Positions 26,591 to 34,512 of a stretch of DNA of 64,000 bases are shown here, in pieces. The stretch is from Nocardioides aurantiacus (GTDB lineage Bacteria; Actinomycetota; Actinomycetes; Propionibacteriales; Nocardioidaceae): contig NZ_RKHO01000001.1 in assembly GCF_003752505.1 (NCBI RefSeq), positions 3,658,001-3,722,000 on the forward strand, given 5' to 3'. A program made the position numbers and the translations under genes. The notes beneath the pieces were generated by a model. The model made no database searches and was not told the DNA's origin. It saw nothing but the letters and a program-made list of their open reading frames with translations. Within the stretch, counting starts at the first letter, position 1, and each line of letters starts with the position of its first letter.

Positions 26591-27348
26591 GGGACGAGCA
26601 CCTTGCGCGGCGGCGGGGGCGGGACGCGACGGCCGGTCGGCCGCAGCACGACCCTGGGAGCCGCGGTGCGCGGGGCCGGGACGCGGCGACCGGTGGGCCG
26701 GAGGGCGGTGAGCGCCGGTCGCCCGAGCTCGGCGTGGTCGCCGGTGCGCTGGGTCGGGATGAACGGGTGGACGCCTGCCGCCACGAGCACCAGGTCGCGG
26801 CCGTCGGGGGCAGGCACGGTGACCGACGCCGGGGCGGGCGTCGGCCGGTCGCAGGCGTCGACCTGCTCCTGGTCCTTGCGACGGGGCCGGCTGTCCCAGC
26901 CCAGGACCAGCAGCGTGGCCAGTCCGGCTGCGACCCCCGGGAACCAGGGATGCTGCGGAAGGTGGAGGACCCAGGCCTTCTGTGGGAGGTAGAGCCACGA
27001 AGCGCCGACGACCTCGTCATCGGTCGGCTGCCACGGGTCCGGGGTCGGGTTGTTGTCGCCCTGCATCGTGTAGCCACGAGCTCCGTCGCCGCCGATGATG
27101 CGGTGGATGACCCGGCCACCACCCGCGACCTCGAAGGTGACGATGTCGCCGACCTCGTAGGTGTCCTGCTTGCGGGTCACGACCAGGTCACCGGTCGCGT
27201 AGGTGCCGTCCATGCTGTGGCCCGACACCTCGATGTACGCCGCCGGCCCCCCGATCACGGTGGGCGCCAGGGTCACGAACCACGCCCCGAGCAGGGCGAC
27301 CACGGCGACGTTGGACAGCTGGCCACGCAGGCAGCGCACGATCGACAT
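26587..27348 (-). CDS. Signal peptidase I, SipW/archaeal (Ser-His) type
   Basis: The 253-residue membrane protease has an N-terminal helix (about residues 10-35), then the catalytic block SGHSMDGTY with Ser45, and RVIHRIIGG with His82 where standard bacterial enzymes have Lys. This Ser-His arrangement marks the SipW/ER-type S26B group. A second hydrophobic segment (about residues 130-150) follows. Beyond it is an unusual Arg/Pro-rich cytoplasmic or extracellular tail with two RPTGRRVP units. SipW enzymes process special substrates such as TasA. It lies between a small secreted protein gene upstream and a repeat protein gene downstream on the same strand. Confidence 0.88.
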   Translation of the reverse strand: MSIVRCLRGQLSNVAVVALLGAWFVTLAPTVIGGPAAYIEVSGHSMDGTYATGDLVVTRKQDTYEVGDIVTFEVAGGGRVIHRIIGGDGARGYTMQGDNNPTPDPWQPTDDEVVGASWLYLPQKAWVLHLPQHPWFPGVAAGLATLLVLGWDSRPRRKDQEQVDACDRPTPAPASVTVPAPDGRDLVLVAAGVHPFIPTQRTGDHAELGRPALTALRPTGRRVPAPRTAAPRVVLRPTGRRVPPPPPRKVLVP

Positions 27349-27378
27349 GGGTGCTCGCAGGGGTAGGAGGAGATGGAC

Positions 27379-27413
27379 GGGGCGGCGGCACCTCGTCGAG
27401 GTGCCGCCGCCCC
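27379..27413 (-). terminator. 16-bp perfect hairpin between the secreted protein gene and the signal peptidase gene
   Basis: The stem 27379-27394/27398-27413 is perfect with a GTC loop. It lies 14 bases after the stop of the 147-residue protein and 31 bases before the peptidase start. It probably acts as an attenuating terminator or mRNA stabiliser, giving much more of the first gene's product than of the peptidase. Confidence 0.7.
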
Positions 27414-27426
27414 GGATGGTGCTCGA

Positions 27427-27870
27427 TCAGCGGGTGCCGTAGGGCTGGCCCTCGAAGCCCGGGTCGATGCTGACGCGCACCGAGTTCAGCTCCTCGGCGG
27501 GGAACGCCTGGTTGAAGGACAGGCGGACGAACTGGTTGCCGGCGCCCTGGGCGGGGACCCGGCCCGAGGCGCGGACGTTGCTCCCGTTCTGCACCTTGCC
27601 CGACCCGTCCTCGTTGGTCCACAGGACGGTGACGGCCTGGTCGGAGCACTGGGCGCCGGTGAGCTTCACCAGGGCCGTGTCGACGGTGGGCACGGCGAGG
27701 TCGTCACGGAACCCCCACTCGACGACCTTGGCACTGGTGGCGCAGGTGAGGTCGTTGGTCGTGCCGGTCTGCACCGGGTTCGCGCTGACGCCACCGGCGA
27801 AGCCAGCAGCAGAGGCGGCGCCGACGGCCGCGACAACGGCCACCACGGGCACGACGATGAGCTTCTTCAT
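27427..27870 (-). CDS. Small secreted protein, putative SipW-type signal peptidase substrate
   Basis: The 147-residue protein has a clear signal peptide (MKK, then a hydrophobic Val/Ala core to about residue 25, likely cleavage near SA-NPV at residue 30). The mature part is about 115 residues, rich in Val, Thr, Asn and Gly with alternating strand-like patterns and two cysteines (Cys43, Cys75) that could form one disulfide. I recognise no named family. A good ribosome site (AGGAGA) lies six to seven bases before ATG 27870. Being the first gene of a cluster with a SipW-like peptidase suggests a fibre or matrix subunit analogous to TasA/camelysin, without visible sequence proof. Confidence 0.8.
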   Translation of the reverse strand: MKKLIVVPVVAVVAAVGAASAAGFAGGVSANPVQTGTTNDLTCATSAKVVEWGFRDDLAVPTVDTALVKLTGAQCSDQAVTVLWTNEDGSGKVQNGSNVRASGRVPAQGAGNQFVRLSFNQAFPAEELNSVRVSIDPGFEGQPYGTR

Positions 27871-28004
27871 GATGTCTCCTCGGATGAGCGGGGATTCCCC
27901 CTGCGTCCCGCCACTCCTCGCGAGCACTGCGGCGACAGGTCCAAGGTTCGTCGCGACGACCCCCTCGGGGCATCGTCAGAATTGATGAAAAGCGCCCACC
28001 TAGT

Positions 28005-29123
28005 TGTGATGACCAGGCACGTTGGTCAAGGACGTGTGAGGACACGGTCTGATGTCGTGGATGAGTGAAGACCTCCCGGTGTGGAGTGGAGCTACCTAGG
28101 AACCGCTCCACGACCAGGAGGTCTTCGTGTCTCACGCTACCCATGCCAATGCTGCTCTGACGCCACGTGCCCGGCTGCGATTGGCGCGTCTGATCGTCGA
28201 GCACGGTTGGCCGCCGGCGCGGGCAGCCGAGCGGTACGACGTGTCGTGGAAGACCGCGAGGAAGTGGGCTGAGCGCTATCGGGCCGAAGGGCCGGCCGGG
28301 ATGAGCGATCGGTCCTCGGCCCCGCATCGTCAGCCAAACCGGACCCCGGCACCGGTGGTGCGCAAGATCGTGCACCTTCGGTGGAAGCAGCGGCTCGGGC
28401 CGGTCGAGATCGGTGACCGGCTCGCGATGCCGTCCTCGACGGTTCACGCGGTCCTGGTGCGGTGCCGGATCAACCGGCTCACCCACATCGACCGCGCCAC
28501 CGGTGAGCCGATCCGACGCTACGAGCACGAGCGACCAGGCGACCTGCTGCACGTTGACGTCAAGAAGCTCGGCAAGGTCCCCGACGGCGGCGGCTGGCGC
28601 TACGTCGGACGTCAGCAGGGCGAGAAGAACCGCGCTGCGACGCCTGGGAAGCCGCGCAACAAGTACCGCGGCCCGCTGATCGGGACCTGCTACCTGCATA
28701 CGGTGATCGATGACCACTCCCGCGTCGCCTACGTCGAGGCCCACGACGATGAGACCAAGGAAACGGCCACCCAAGTGCTGCGCAACGCAGTCGCCTGGTT
28801 CGCCGAACGCGGTGTCATCGTGCAACGGGTCCTCAGCGACAACGGCAGCTGCTACAAGTCCCACCTGTGGCGCGACACCTGCGCCGAGCTGGGGATCACG
28901 CCGAAGAAGACCCGGCCTTACCGGCCCCAGACCAACGGCAAGATAGAGCGCTTCCACCGCACCCTGGCCGAAGGGTGGGCGTTCAAGAAGTTCTACAACT
29001 CAGAATCCGCCAGACTCGCCGCCCTGCCAGGCTGGGTCCACGAGTACAACCACCACAGGCCCCACTCGGCCATCGGGAAACGCTCACCCATCAGCAGGTT
29101 GGACAACCTGGCTGGGCATCACA
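28005..29123 (+). mobile_element. IS481-family insertion sequence, intact
   Basis: The element is 1119 bp with terminal inverted repeats at 28005-28025 and 29103-29123 (17 of 21 bases match; both outer ends are TGTGATG). The 6-bp direct repeat CCTAGT flanks it on both sides (27999-28004 and 29124-29129). It carries one transposase gene. Its base composition is visibly less GC-rich than neighbouring genes, a sign of transfer. It sits between the secreted protein operon and the Rrf2 gene and does not break either. Confidence 0.93.
28068..28125 (+). promoter_or_regulatory. Hairpin sequestering the transposase ribosome-binding site
   Basis: AAGACCTCC at 28068-28076 pairs with GGAGGTCTT at 28117-28125. 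A second inner pairing GTGGAG/CTCCAC extends the structure. The right arm contains the AGGAGG ribosome site of the transposase, whose GTG starts two bases later. This would silence translation on read-through transcripts from outside the element, while a shorter internal transcript would escape. Confidence 0.6.
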
Positions 29124-29128
29124 CCTAG
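28127..29128 (+). CDS. IS481-family DDE transposase
   Basis: The 333-residue protein has N-terminal helix-turn-helix domains (RARLRLARLIVEHGWPPARA and a second around residue 85) and an RNaseH-like integrase core. The catalytic triad reads Asp144 (LLHVDVKK), Asp238 (SDNGSCY) and Glu274 (KIERFHRTL), with 35 residues between the last two, as usual for IS481/IS3-like enzymes. The C-terminus HRPHSAIGKRSPISRL is typical. The last codons lie in the right inverted repeat, and the TAG stop falls in the duplicated target sequence outside the element. Confidence 0.95.
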   Translation: MSHATHANAALTPRARLRLARLIVEHGWPPARAAERYDVSWKTARKWAERYRAEGPAGMSDRSSAPHRQPNRTPAPVVRKIVHLRWKQRLGPVEIGDRLAMPSSTVHAVLVRCRINRLTHIDRATGEPIRRYEHERPGDLLHVDVKKLGKVPDGGGWRYVGRQQGEKNRAATPGKPRNKYRGPLIGTCYLHTVIDDHSRVAYVEAHDDETKETATQVLRNAVAWFAERGVIVQRVLSDNGSCYKSHLWRDTCAELGITPKKTRPYRPQTNGKIERFHRTLAEGWAFKKFYNSESARLAALPGWVHEYNHHRPHSAIGKRSPISRLDNLAGHHT

Positions 29129-29583
29129 TGCGGCTGCCAGGCGTCCTCGTCGGTGGTGCGCGCCTCGACCTCGGGCGGCAGGGTGCGGGTGGCGAGCGCC
29201 TCGATGGTGACGTTCTCGAAGACCTCGCGCAGCGCGCTGCGGGCCGCGATCCAGGCGTGCTGCAGGATCTGCGCCGACTCGTTGTACTGCACGGCTTCGG
29301 GCCGCAGGCCGTAGACGCTGACCAGGGGCCCGTCGACGGCGCGGATCACGTCGGCGACGGTCACGTCGGCCGGGCGCGCGGCGAGCCGCCAGCCCCCGGA
29401 CTGGCCCCGCTGGCTGACCACGATGCCGGCACGACGCATGTCGGCGAGGATCGCCTGCAGGAAGCCGTGCGGGATCTCCTGGAGTCGCCCCAGCTCCTCC
29501 GCGCTCACCGGCCGCCCGTCGTCACGGTTCGCGATCTCGATGAGCGCCCGGAGGGCGTAGTCGGCCTTGGCGGAGACGCGCAT
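29125..29583 (-). CDS. Rrf2-family transcriptional regulator
   Basis: This 152-residue regulator has the Rrf2 winged helix-turn-helix: MRVSAKADYALRALIEIA at the start, and IPHGFLQAILADMRRAGIV followed by SQRGQSGGWRLA (about residues 37-70). The three clustered cysteines that bind an Fe-S cluster in IscR or NsrR are absent; the protein has no cysteine at all, so it is a cluster-free Rrf2 such as CymR/RsrR relatives without redox sensing. Its TAG stop overlaps the IS481 target duplication. Its natural target is unknown; the divergent acyl-CoA dehydrogenase promoter region is the nearest candidate. Confidence 0.92.
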   Translation of the reverse strand: MRVSAKADYALRALIEIANRDDGRPVSAEELGRLQEIPHGFLQAILADMRRAGIVVSQRGQSGGWRLAARPADVTVADVIRAVDGPLVSVYGLRPEAVQYNESAQILQHAWIAARSALREVFENVTIEALATRTLPPEVEARTTDEDAWQPH

Positions 29584-29750
29584 GGCCCCAAGTCTGGCAG
29601 AACGCTCGGCTTACCCGAGCTGATCGAGTAGGTCGTCTTGCCCCACGCCGTCCCGCGACATCGCGCCCCGGGTCTCCGCCGGCCCGCCTCGGGGGAGTTT
29701 CGCCCACCAGGACGGGCGAAAGTCGGTCCGGACACATTCCGCGGTTGCGC

Positions 29751-29779
29751 TTGCATGCCCGCCCGCGACGACGGATACT
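29751..29779 (+). promoter_or_regulatory. Candidate sigma-70-like promoter of the acyl-CoA dehydrogenase gene
   Basis: TTGCAT at 29751-29756 and GATACT at 29774-29779 are 17 bases apart. They lie about 70 bases before the ATG at 29852, in an AT-richer island of the 268-base gap between Rrf2 and the dehydrogenase. The rest of this gap shows no coding potential. Confidence 0.45.
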
Positions 29780-29784
29780 GATGT

Positions 29785-29805
29785 TACTGAGCAGTAGAAC
29801 TCAGT
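29785..29805 (+). promoter_or_regulatory. Overlapping inverted repeats just after the promoter, candidate operator
   Basis: TACTGAGCAGTA (29785-29796) is a near-complete palindrome with a two-base centre, and ACTGAG (29786-29791) is also inverted at 29800-29805 as CTCAGT. The position downstream of the -10 box fits a repressor site, for example a TetR or Rrf2 protein controlling fatty-acid oxidation. Confidence 0.45.
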
Positions 29806-29851
29806 GGTAGCACGCCCGGAGCGCGGGCACCGAGACGAGATGGGTGGGCCC

Positions 29852-31729
29852 ATGAGCCACTACAAGACCAACATGCGGGACATCGAGTTCAACCTCTTCG
29901 AGGTGCTCGGTCGGGACGAGGTCCTCGGACAGGGCCCCTTCGAGGCGATCGACGGCGAGACCGCCCGGTCGATCCTCGGCGAGGTCGAGCGGCTGGCCCG
30001 CGAGGACCTCGCGGCGTCGTACGAGGACAGCGACCGCAACCCGCCGGTCTTCGACCCCACGACCCACACGGCCCCCGTGCCGGCGAGCTTCAAGAAGAGC
30101 TACGAGGCGTGGCGCGACGCGGAGTACTGGCGCCTGCAGCTGAGCGAGGAGCTCGGCGGCACCCCCGCCCCCGCGAGCCTGATCTGGGCCCTGGGCGAGA
30201 TGGTGCTCGGCGCCAACGCCCCGATCTGGATGTACGGCGCCGGCCCGGCCTTCGCGGGCATCGTGCACCGCAACGGCAACGACCGCGACAAGCAGATCGC
30301 CCAGCACATCGTGGACCGCCAGTGGCACACCACGATGGTGCTGACCGAGCCCGACGCCGGCTCCGACGTGGGTGCCGGTCGCGCGAAGGCCACCCCCAAC
30401 GAGGACGGCACCTGGAACATCACCGGGGTCAAGCGCTTCATCACCTCGGCCGAGAGCGACCTGACCGAGAACATCGTCCACCTCGTCCTCGCCCGTCCGG
30501 CGGGCGTCGAGGGCGTCGGCGGCCCCGGGACCAAGGGCCTGAGCCTGTTCATCGTGCCCAAGACGCACTTCGACGTGGAGACCGGCGAGCTGACCGGCGA
30601 GCGCAACGGCGTCTACGTCACCAACGTCGAGCACAAGATGGGCATCAAGGTCTCCAACACCTGCGAGGTCACCTTCGGCGACCCGTCGGTCGGCGGCGGC
30701 GAGCCCGCCCGCGGCTGGCTGCTCGGCGAGGTGCACAACGGCATCGCGCAGATGTTCCAGGTCATCGAGAACGCCCGCATGATGGTCGGCTCCAAGGCCA
30801 TCGCGACGCTGTCGACCGGCTACCTCAACGCGCTGGAGTTCGCCAAGACCCGCGTCCAGGGCGCCGACCTGACCCGGGCGGCCGACAAGACCGCCCCGCG
30901 CGTCACGATCACCCACCACCCCGACGTGCGTCGCTCGCTGATGGTGCAGAAGTCCTTCTCCGAGGCGATGCGCTCGCTCGTGCTCTACACCGCCTCCTGG
31001 CAGGACCGGGTGCAGCTGGCCGAGCACCGCGGCGAGACCGACGAGCTGGCGATGCGGGTCAACGACCTGCTGCTGCCGATCGTCAAGGGCTACGGCTCGG
31101 AGCGCTCGTGGACGCTGCTGGGCACCGAGTCGCTGCAGACCTTCGGCGGGTCGGGCTTCCTGCAGGAGTACCCCATCGAGCAGTACGTCCGGGACGCCAA
31201 GATCGACACCCTCTACGAGGGCACCACCGCGATCCAGGGCCAGGACTTCTTCTTCCGCAAGATCGTCAAGGACCAGGCGCAGGCGCTGGGCCACCTGGCC
31301 GGCGAGATCGAGGCGTTCCTGGCCAGCGAGGCCGGCAACGGTCGGCTGAAGAACGAGCGGGCGCTGCTCGCGCAGTCCCTCCAGGACGCCCAGGCCCTGG
31401 TCGGGCTGATGATCAACACGCTGATGAGCGCCGACGAGTCCTCCGAGGGCGGCGACATCCGCAACATCTACAAGGTGGGGCTCAACACCTCCCGCCTGCT
31501 GATGGTGCTCGGCGACGTGGTCTGCGCCTGGCTGCTGCTCAAGGGCGCCGACGTGGCCCTGCAGAAGCTGGGTGGCGAGGTCTCGGCCAAGGACAAGGCC
31601 TTCTACGAGGGCAAGGTCGCGGCCGCGCAGTTCTTCGCGCAGTACAACCTGCCCAGGACCAGCTCCGAGCTGGCCATCGCCGAGGGCACCGACCTGTCGC
31701 TGATGGACCTCGACGAGGCCGCCTTCTAG
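29852..31729 (+). CDS. Acyl-CoA dehydrogenase, FadE5-like
   Basis: The 625-residue flavoenzyme catalyses alpha,beta-desaturation of acyl-CoA. The N-terminus [19 protein letters not shown] and the [25 protein letters not shown] and [20 protein letters not shown] blocks match the long actinobacterial FadE5 group, with the catalytic Glu expected in YEG (about residue 454). The length and extra C-terminal helical domain are typical of this group. I chose ATG 29852 over ATG 29840 and a GTG at 29804 because homologues start at SHYK. A promoter and palindromic operator are visible upstream, and a GC hairpin terminator follows. Confidence 0.94.
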   Translation: MSHYKTNMRDIEFNLFEVLGRDEVLGQGPFEAIDGETARSILGEVERLAREDLAASYEDSDRNPPVFDPTTHTAPVPASFKKSYEAWRDAEYWRLQLSEELGGTPAPASLIWALGEMVLGANAPIWMYGAGPAFAGIVHRNGNDRDKQIAQHIVDRQWHTTMVLTEPDAGSDVGAGRAKATPNEDGTWNITGVKRFITSAESDLTENIVHLVLARPAGVEGVGGPGTKGLSLFIVPKTHFDVETGELTGERNGVYVTNVEHKMGIKVSNTCEVTFGDPSVGGGEPARGWLLGEVHNGIAQMFQVIENARMMVGSKAIATLSTGYLNALEFAKTRVQGADLTRAADKTAPRVTITHHPDVRRSLMVQKSFSEAMRSLVLYTASWQDRVQLAEHRGETDELAMRVNDLLLPIVKGYGSERSWTLLGTESLQTFGGSGFLQEYPIEQYVRDAKIDTLYEGTTAIQGQDFFFRKIVKDQAQALGHLAGEIEAFLASEAGNGRLKNERALLAQSLQDAQALVGLMINTLMSADESSEGGDIRNIYKVGLNTSRLLMVLGDVVCAWLLLKGADVALQKLGGEVSAKDKAFYEGKVAAAQFFAQYNLPRTSSELAIAEGTDLSLMDLDEAAF

Positions 31730-31751
31730 GCACCCACCACCGCGCCACCGG

Positions 31752-31781
31752 ACCCGGCCCCTCGCACCAGGGGGGCCGGGT
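31752..31781 (+). terminator. Terminator hairpin after the acyl-CoA dehydrogenase gene
   Basis: ACCCGGCCCC (31752-31761) pairs with GGGGCCGGGT (31772-31781) around a ten-base loop, 23 bases after the stop codon. No U-tract follows. Confidence 0.6.
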
Positions 31782-31877
31782 TCGCCGCTTCCGCGCATGG
31801 AGCGGCCCGGTTGGGGCACACTTCTGGACAGCCCCGTGCGGCCGCCCCGGCCCGCGACCCTCACGAAGGAGCACGTC

Positions 31878-32102
31878 ATGGGAATCGGACTCGGAGTCGT
31901 CCTGCTGCTGGTGGGACTCATCCTCGCCTTCGACGTCATCACCATCGACGCCGTCAACAACGTGGTCGACACCAACACCCTCGGCTGGATCTTCATCATC
32001 GTCGGCGCCCTGGCGATCGTGCTGGCGCTGGTCATGAACGCCCAGCGCAGCCGCACCACCACCCGGGTCGAGGAGCGTCGTCTCGACGACCGGCGCTACT
32101 GA
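31878..32102 (+). CDS. Small membrane protein, DUF6458-type
   Basis: This 74-residue protein starts MGIGLGVVLLLVGLILAFDV and has a second hydrophobic helix (WIFIIVGALAIVLALVM) followed by a basic, Arg-rich cytoplasmic tail. It matches the short two-helix DUF6458 pattern common in actinobacteria; the function is unknown. AAGGAGC lies eight bases before ATG 31878. A longer frame exists upstream but has no ribosome site. Confidence 0.8.
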   Translation: MGIGLGVVLLLVGLILAFDVITIDAVNNVVDTNTLGWIFIIVGALAIVLALVMNAQRSRTTTRVEERRLDDRRY

Positions 32103-32193
32103 CCGGAGCACCGCACGCACCGGCCCGTCCACCCTCCGGGGTGGGCGGGCCGACGTACGTCCCGGGCTGCTGCCACTGCGTATCTTGACCCCC

Positions 32194-33027
32194 ATGTCAT
32201 CTCACCCGCCGGCCGTCCCCGATCCCGCGCTGTGGCGCCTGGTGGAGACCTGGGAGCGGGCCTGCGCGGACTTCCTCGTCCTGGTCCGCGGCCTCACCGA
32301 GGCCGAGGGACGGCTGCCCACCGACCTGCCCGGCTGGGACGTGCACGCCAACGTCGCCCACACCACCCACCTCGAGGCCGTGCTCGCCGGGGCCCCCGAG
32401 GACACCGTCGAGGTGCCCGACGCCGCGCACCTGACCAGCCCGACCAGCCGCTACACCGAGCAGGGCGTGCTGGCCCGTCGCGGACGCACCCTGGCCGAGC
32501 TCGCCGACGAGCTCGAGCAGGCCGTGGCCACCCGCCTCGCCGCGCTCCGTGCCGACCCGCCGACCGACGCGGCCGCCCCGGCGCCGCGGACGCCCGCCGA
32601 CCAGGGGTGGCCGACCGGGCTGCTGCTGCGCAACCGGCCCTTCGACGTCTGGCTCCACGAGCAGGACGTACGCCGCGCCGTGGGCCGCCCCGGCGGCTAC
32701 GACTCCCCGGCCGCCGCCCACACCCTCGACGTGCTGGGCTCGGGACTGCCGATGGTCGTGGGCAAGCGGGTCGCCCCGTCCCCGGGCAGCACCGTACGGG
32801 TGGTCGTCCCCGACGCCGACCGCAGCTGGACCCTCGTGGTCGGCGAGGACGGCCGCGCCGTCCCCGGCACCGACGCGGACCCGGCCACCACGACCGTGAC
32901 CCTGTCGGCCGAGGACCTCGTGGTCCTCGGCGCCGGACGCCGGGGTCCGGAGCGGGTGCAGGCGCGCCTCGAGGGCGACGTCGCGACCGGGGAGCGACTG
33001 CTCGCCTCGTTGGCGGTGACGCCGTGA
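32194..33027 (+). CDS. Maleylpyruvate isomerase/DinB-like mycothiol-associated protein
   Basis: The 277-residue protein has an N-terminal DinB-like four-helix domain with LPGWDVHANVAHTTHLEAVL (about residues 45-65), including a His that in this family helps bind a divalent metal, and RPFDVWLHEQDVRRAVGRPG (about residue 150). A C-terminal sterol-carrier-like domain follows. Relatives include mycothiol-dependent maleylpyruvate isomerase; most paralogues have no assigned substrate. ATG 32194 is preferred over a TTG three codons earlier. The stop overlaps the next gene's GTG (GTGA). Confidence 0.83.
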   Translation: MSSHPPAVPDPALWRLVETWERACADFLVLVRGLTEAEGRLPTDLPGWDVHANVAHTTHLEAVLAGAPEDTVEVPDAAHLTSPTSRYTEQGVLARRGRTLAELADELEQAVATRLAALRADPPTDAAAPAPRTPADQGWPTGLLLRNRPFDVWLHEQDVRRAVGRPGGYDSPAAAHTLDVLGSGLPMVVGKRVAPSPGSTVRVVVPDADRSWTLVVGEDGRAVPGTDADPATTTVTLSAEDLVVLGAGRRGPERVQARLEGDVATGERLLASLAVTP

Positions 33028-33998
33028 GCCCCCGGGGCGAGGGCTGGACCCCCGACGACGTCCCCGACCTCACCGGGCGCCGGGCCCTGGTCACGGGCGC
33101 GACCACGGGCACCGGCCGCGAGGTCGCGCTGACGCTCGCGCGCCACGGCGCCACGCTGGTCCTGGCCGACCGCGACCTCGACGCGCTGGCCGACCTCGTC
33201 CGCAGCCTCGACGCGGAGGGCGCCGCACGGCCGGTGGCCGTGCGCCTCGACCTCGCCGACCTCGACTCCGTGCGTGACGCCGCGAGCACGGTGCTCGACG
33301 GGCCCGCGGGGCCGCTCGACCTGCTCGTGCTGGACGAGGGCGCCCGACCCCGGTCGGTCGCCCGGGCGGCCGACGACCTCGACCCCGCGCTCACCGCGCG
33401 GTTCCTCGGACCGTTCGCGCTGACCGGGCTGCTGCTGCCCCGACTGCGCGAGGCGACCCGCGCCCGGGTGGTCACGGTCGTCTCGCCGGCCCACCGGCTG
33501 GCGCGCGAGGTGCCGACCGGCCCGGAGGGAGCCCCGGACCCGGGCGACGACCAGCTGCGGCGGCGTACGGCGTGGGCGGCTCCGGCCGAGGCCGCCCTGG
33601 CCGCGCTGATGTTCGCCCTGGAGCTCGACGCCCGCGCCCGCCAGCACGGGCTGGCCACGCTCGACAGCCTCGCGGCCGTGGCCGGGCTCGACGCCTCCGG
33701 CGTGCTGGGCGAGGGCGGCCAGGCGCAGGCGCTGACGCAGCGCGCCCGCCGCGGGCCCGGGATCCTGCGTGCGGCGCTGGGCGCGGTCGAGCAGCGCAGC
33801 GAGCTCGCCCCGTGGCCGGCGCTGATGGCGGCGACCGCCGACCTGCCCGGGTCGACGGTGGTCGGGCCCGGCGGGCCGCTCGGGCTCAACGGCGCCGCCC
33901 GCATCGTCAACCCGCCCCAGCGGGCCCGGGACCGCGACGCCCGGTCGCGGCTGTGGGAGCTGGCCGAGGCGGCGACCGGCGTGGAGTACCTCTCGTGA
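33024..33998 (+). CDS. SDR-fold protein lacking the catalytic Tyr-Lys pair
   Basis: The 324-residue protein has a Rossmann N-terminus RALVTGATTGTGREVALTLA (about residues 19-38) with the TGxxxGxG cofactor motif, like light-dependent protochlorophyllide reductase/retinol-dehydrogenase-type SDRs. The NAG strand motif is replaced by LVLDEGARP. Aligning the MFALELDARAR helix with normal SDRs puts Pro and Ala where Tyr and Lys of YxxxK should be (AAPAEAALAALMF). It may bind nucleotide without reducing anything. It is coupled by GTGA overlaps to the DinB-like gene before and the GNAT gene after, forming a three-gene unit. Confidence 0.78.
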   Translation: MSPRGEGWTPDDVPDLTGRRALVTGATTGTGREVALTLARHGATLVLADRDLDALADLVRSLDAEGAARPVAVRLDLADLDSVRDAASTVLDGPAGPLDLLVLDEGARPRSVARAADDLDPALTARFLGPFALTGLLLPRLREATRARVVTVVSPAHRLAREVPTGPEGAPDPGDDQLRRRTAWAAPAEAALAALMFALELDARARQHGLATLDSLAAVAGLDASGVLGEGGQAQALTQRARRGPGILRAALGAVEQRSELAPWPALMAATADLPGSTVVGPGGPLGLNGAARIVNPPQRARDRDARSRLWELAEAATGVEYLS

Positions 33999-34495
33999 CG
34001 ACCCGGCTCCGCCCGATCGAGCCCACCGACCACGACGACGTGCTGGGGCTCAACGAGCGCCACGTCGAGCTGACCGCCCCGCTCGACGGCACCCGGCTGG
34101 CCGAGCTCGTGGCGTGGGCCGACCGGGCGCTGGTGCTCGACGTCGACGGAGCGTTCGCAGGGTTCGTGCTGACCTACGCCAGCGGGTCGGCGTACGACGG
34201 GGAGAACTTCGGCTGGTTCTCCGAGCGCTACGACGACCTCGCCTACCTCGACCGCGTCGTCGTCCACGAGGACTTCCGGCGGCGGGGGCTCGCGACCCTG
34301 CTCTACGACGAGCTCGAGGGCGGCTGCGGTCGGCCCGTGATGGCGCTGGAGGTCAACCTCGACCCGCCCAACGAGCCGTCGCTGGCCTTCCACCGGGCCC
34401 GGGGCTACACCGAGGTCGGGCAGCGGGAGTCGGGCGGCCACGTGGTCTCGATGCTGGTCAAGCGCCTGGCGCCGGACTTGCTCACGGGGCCGTGA
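33995..34495 (+). CDS. GNAT-family N-acetyltransferase
   Basis: This 166-residue acetyltransferase shows the GNAT core: YLDRVVVHEDFRRRGLATLLYDEL (about residues 82-105) holds the acetyl-CoA pyrophosphate loop RRRGLAT, and NEPSLAFHRARGYTEVGQ (about residues 126-143) is motif B. No substrate can be read. It starts at a GTG inside the SDR stop (GTGA), and the epimerase gene follows 17 bases later, so it is part of the same operon. Confidence 0.9.
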   Translation: MTTRLRPIEPTDHDDVLGLNERHVELTAPLDGTRLAELVAWADRALVLDVDGAFAGFVLTYASGSAYDGENFGWFSERYDDLAYLDRVVVHEDFRRRGLATLLYDELEGGCGRPVMALEVNLDPPNEPSLAFHRARGYTEVGQRESGGHVVSMLVKRLAPDLLTGP

Positions 34496-34512
34496 CCAGG
34501 GAGGTTGGGACG

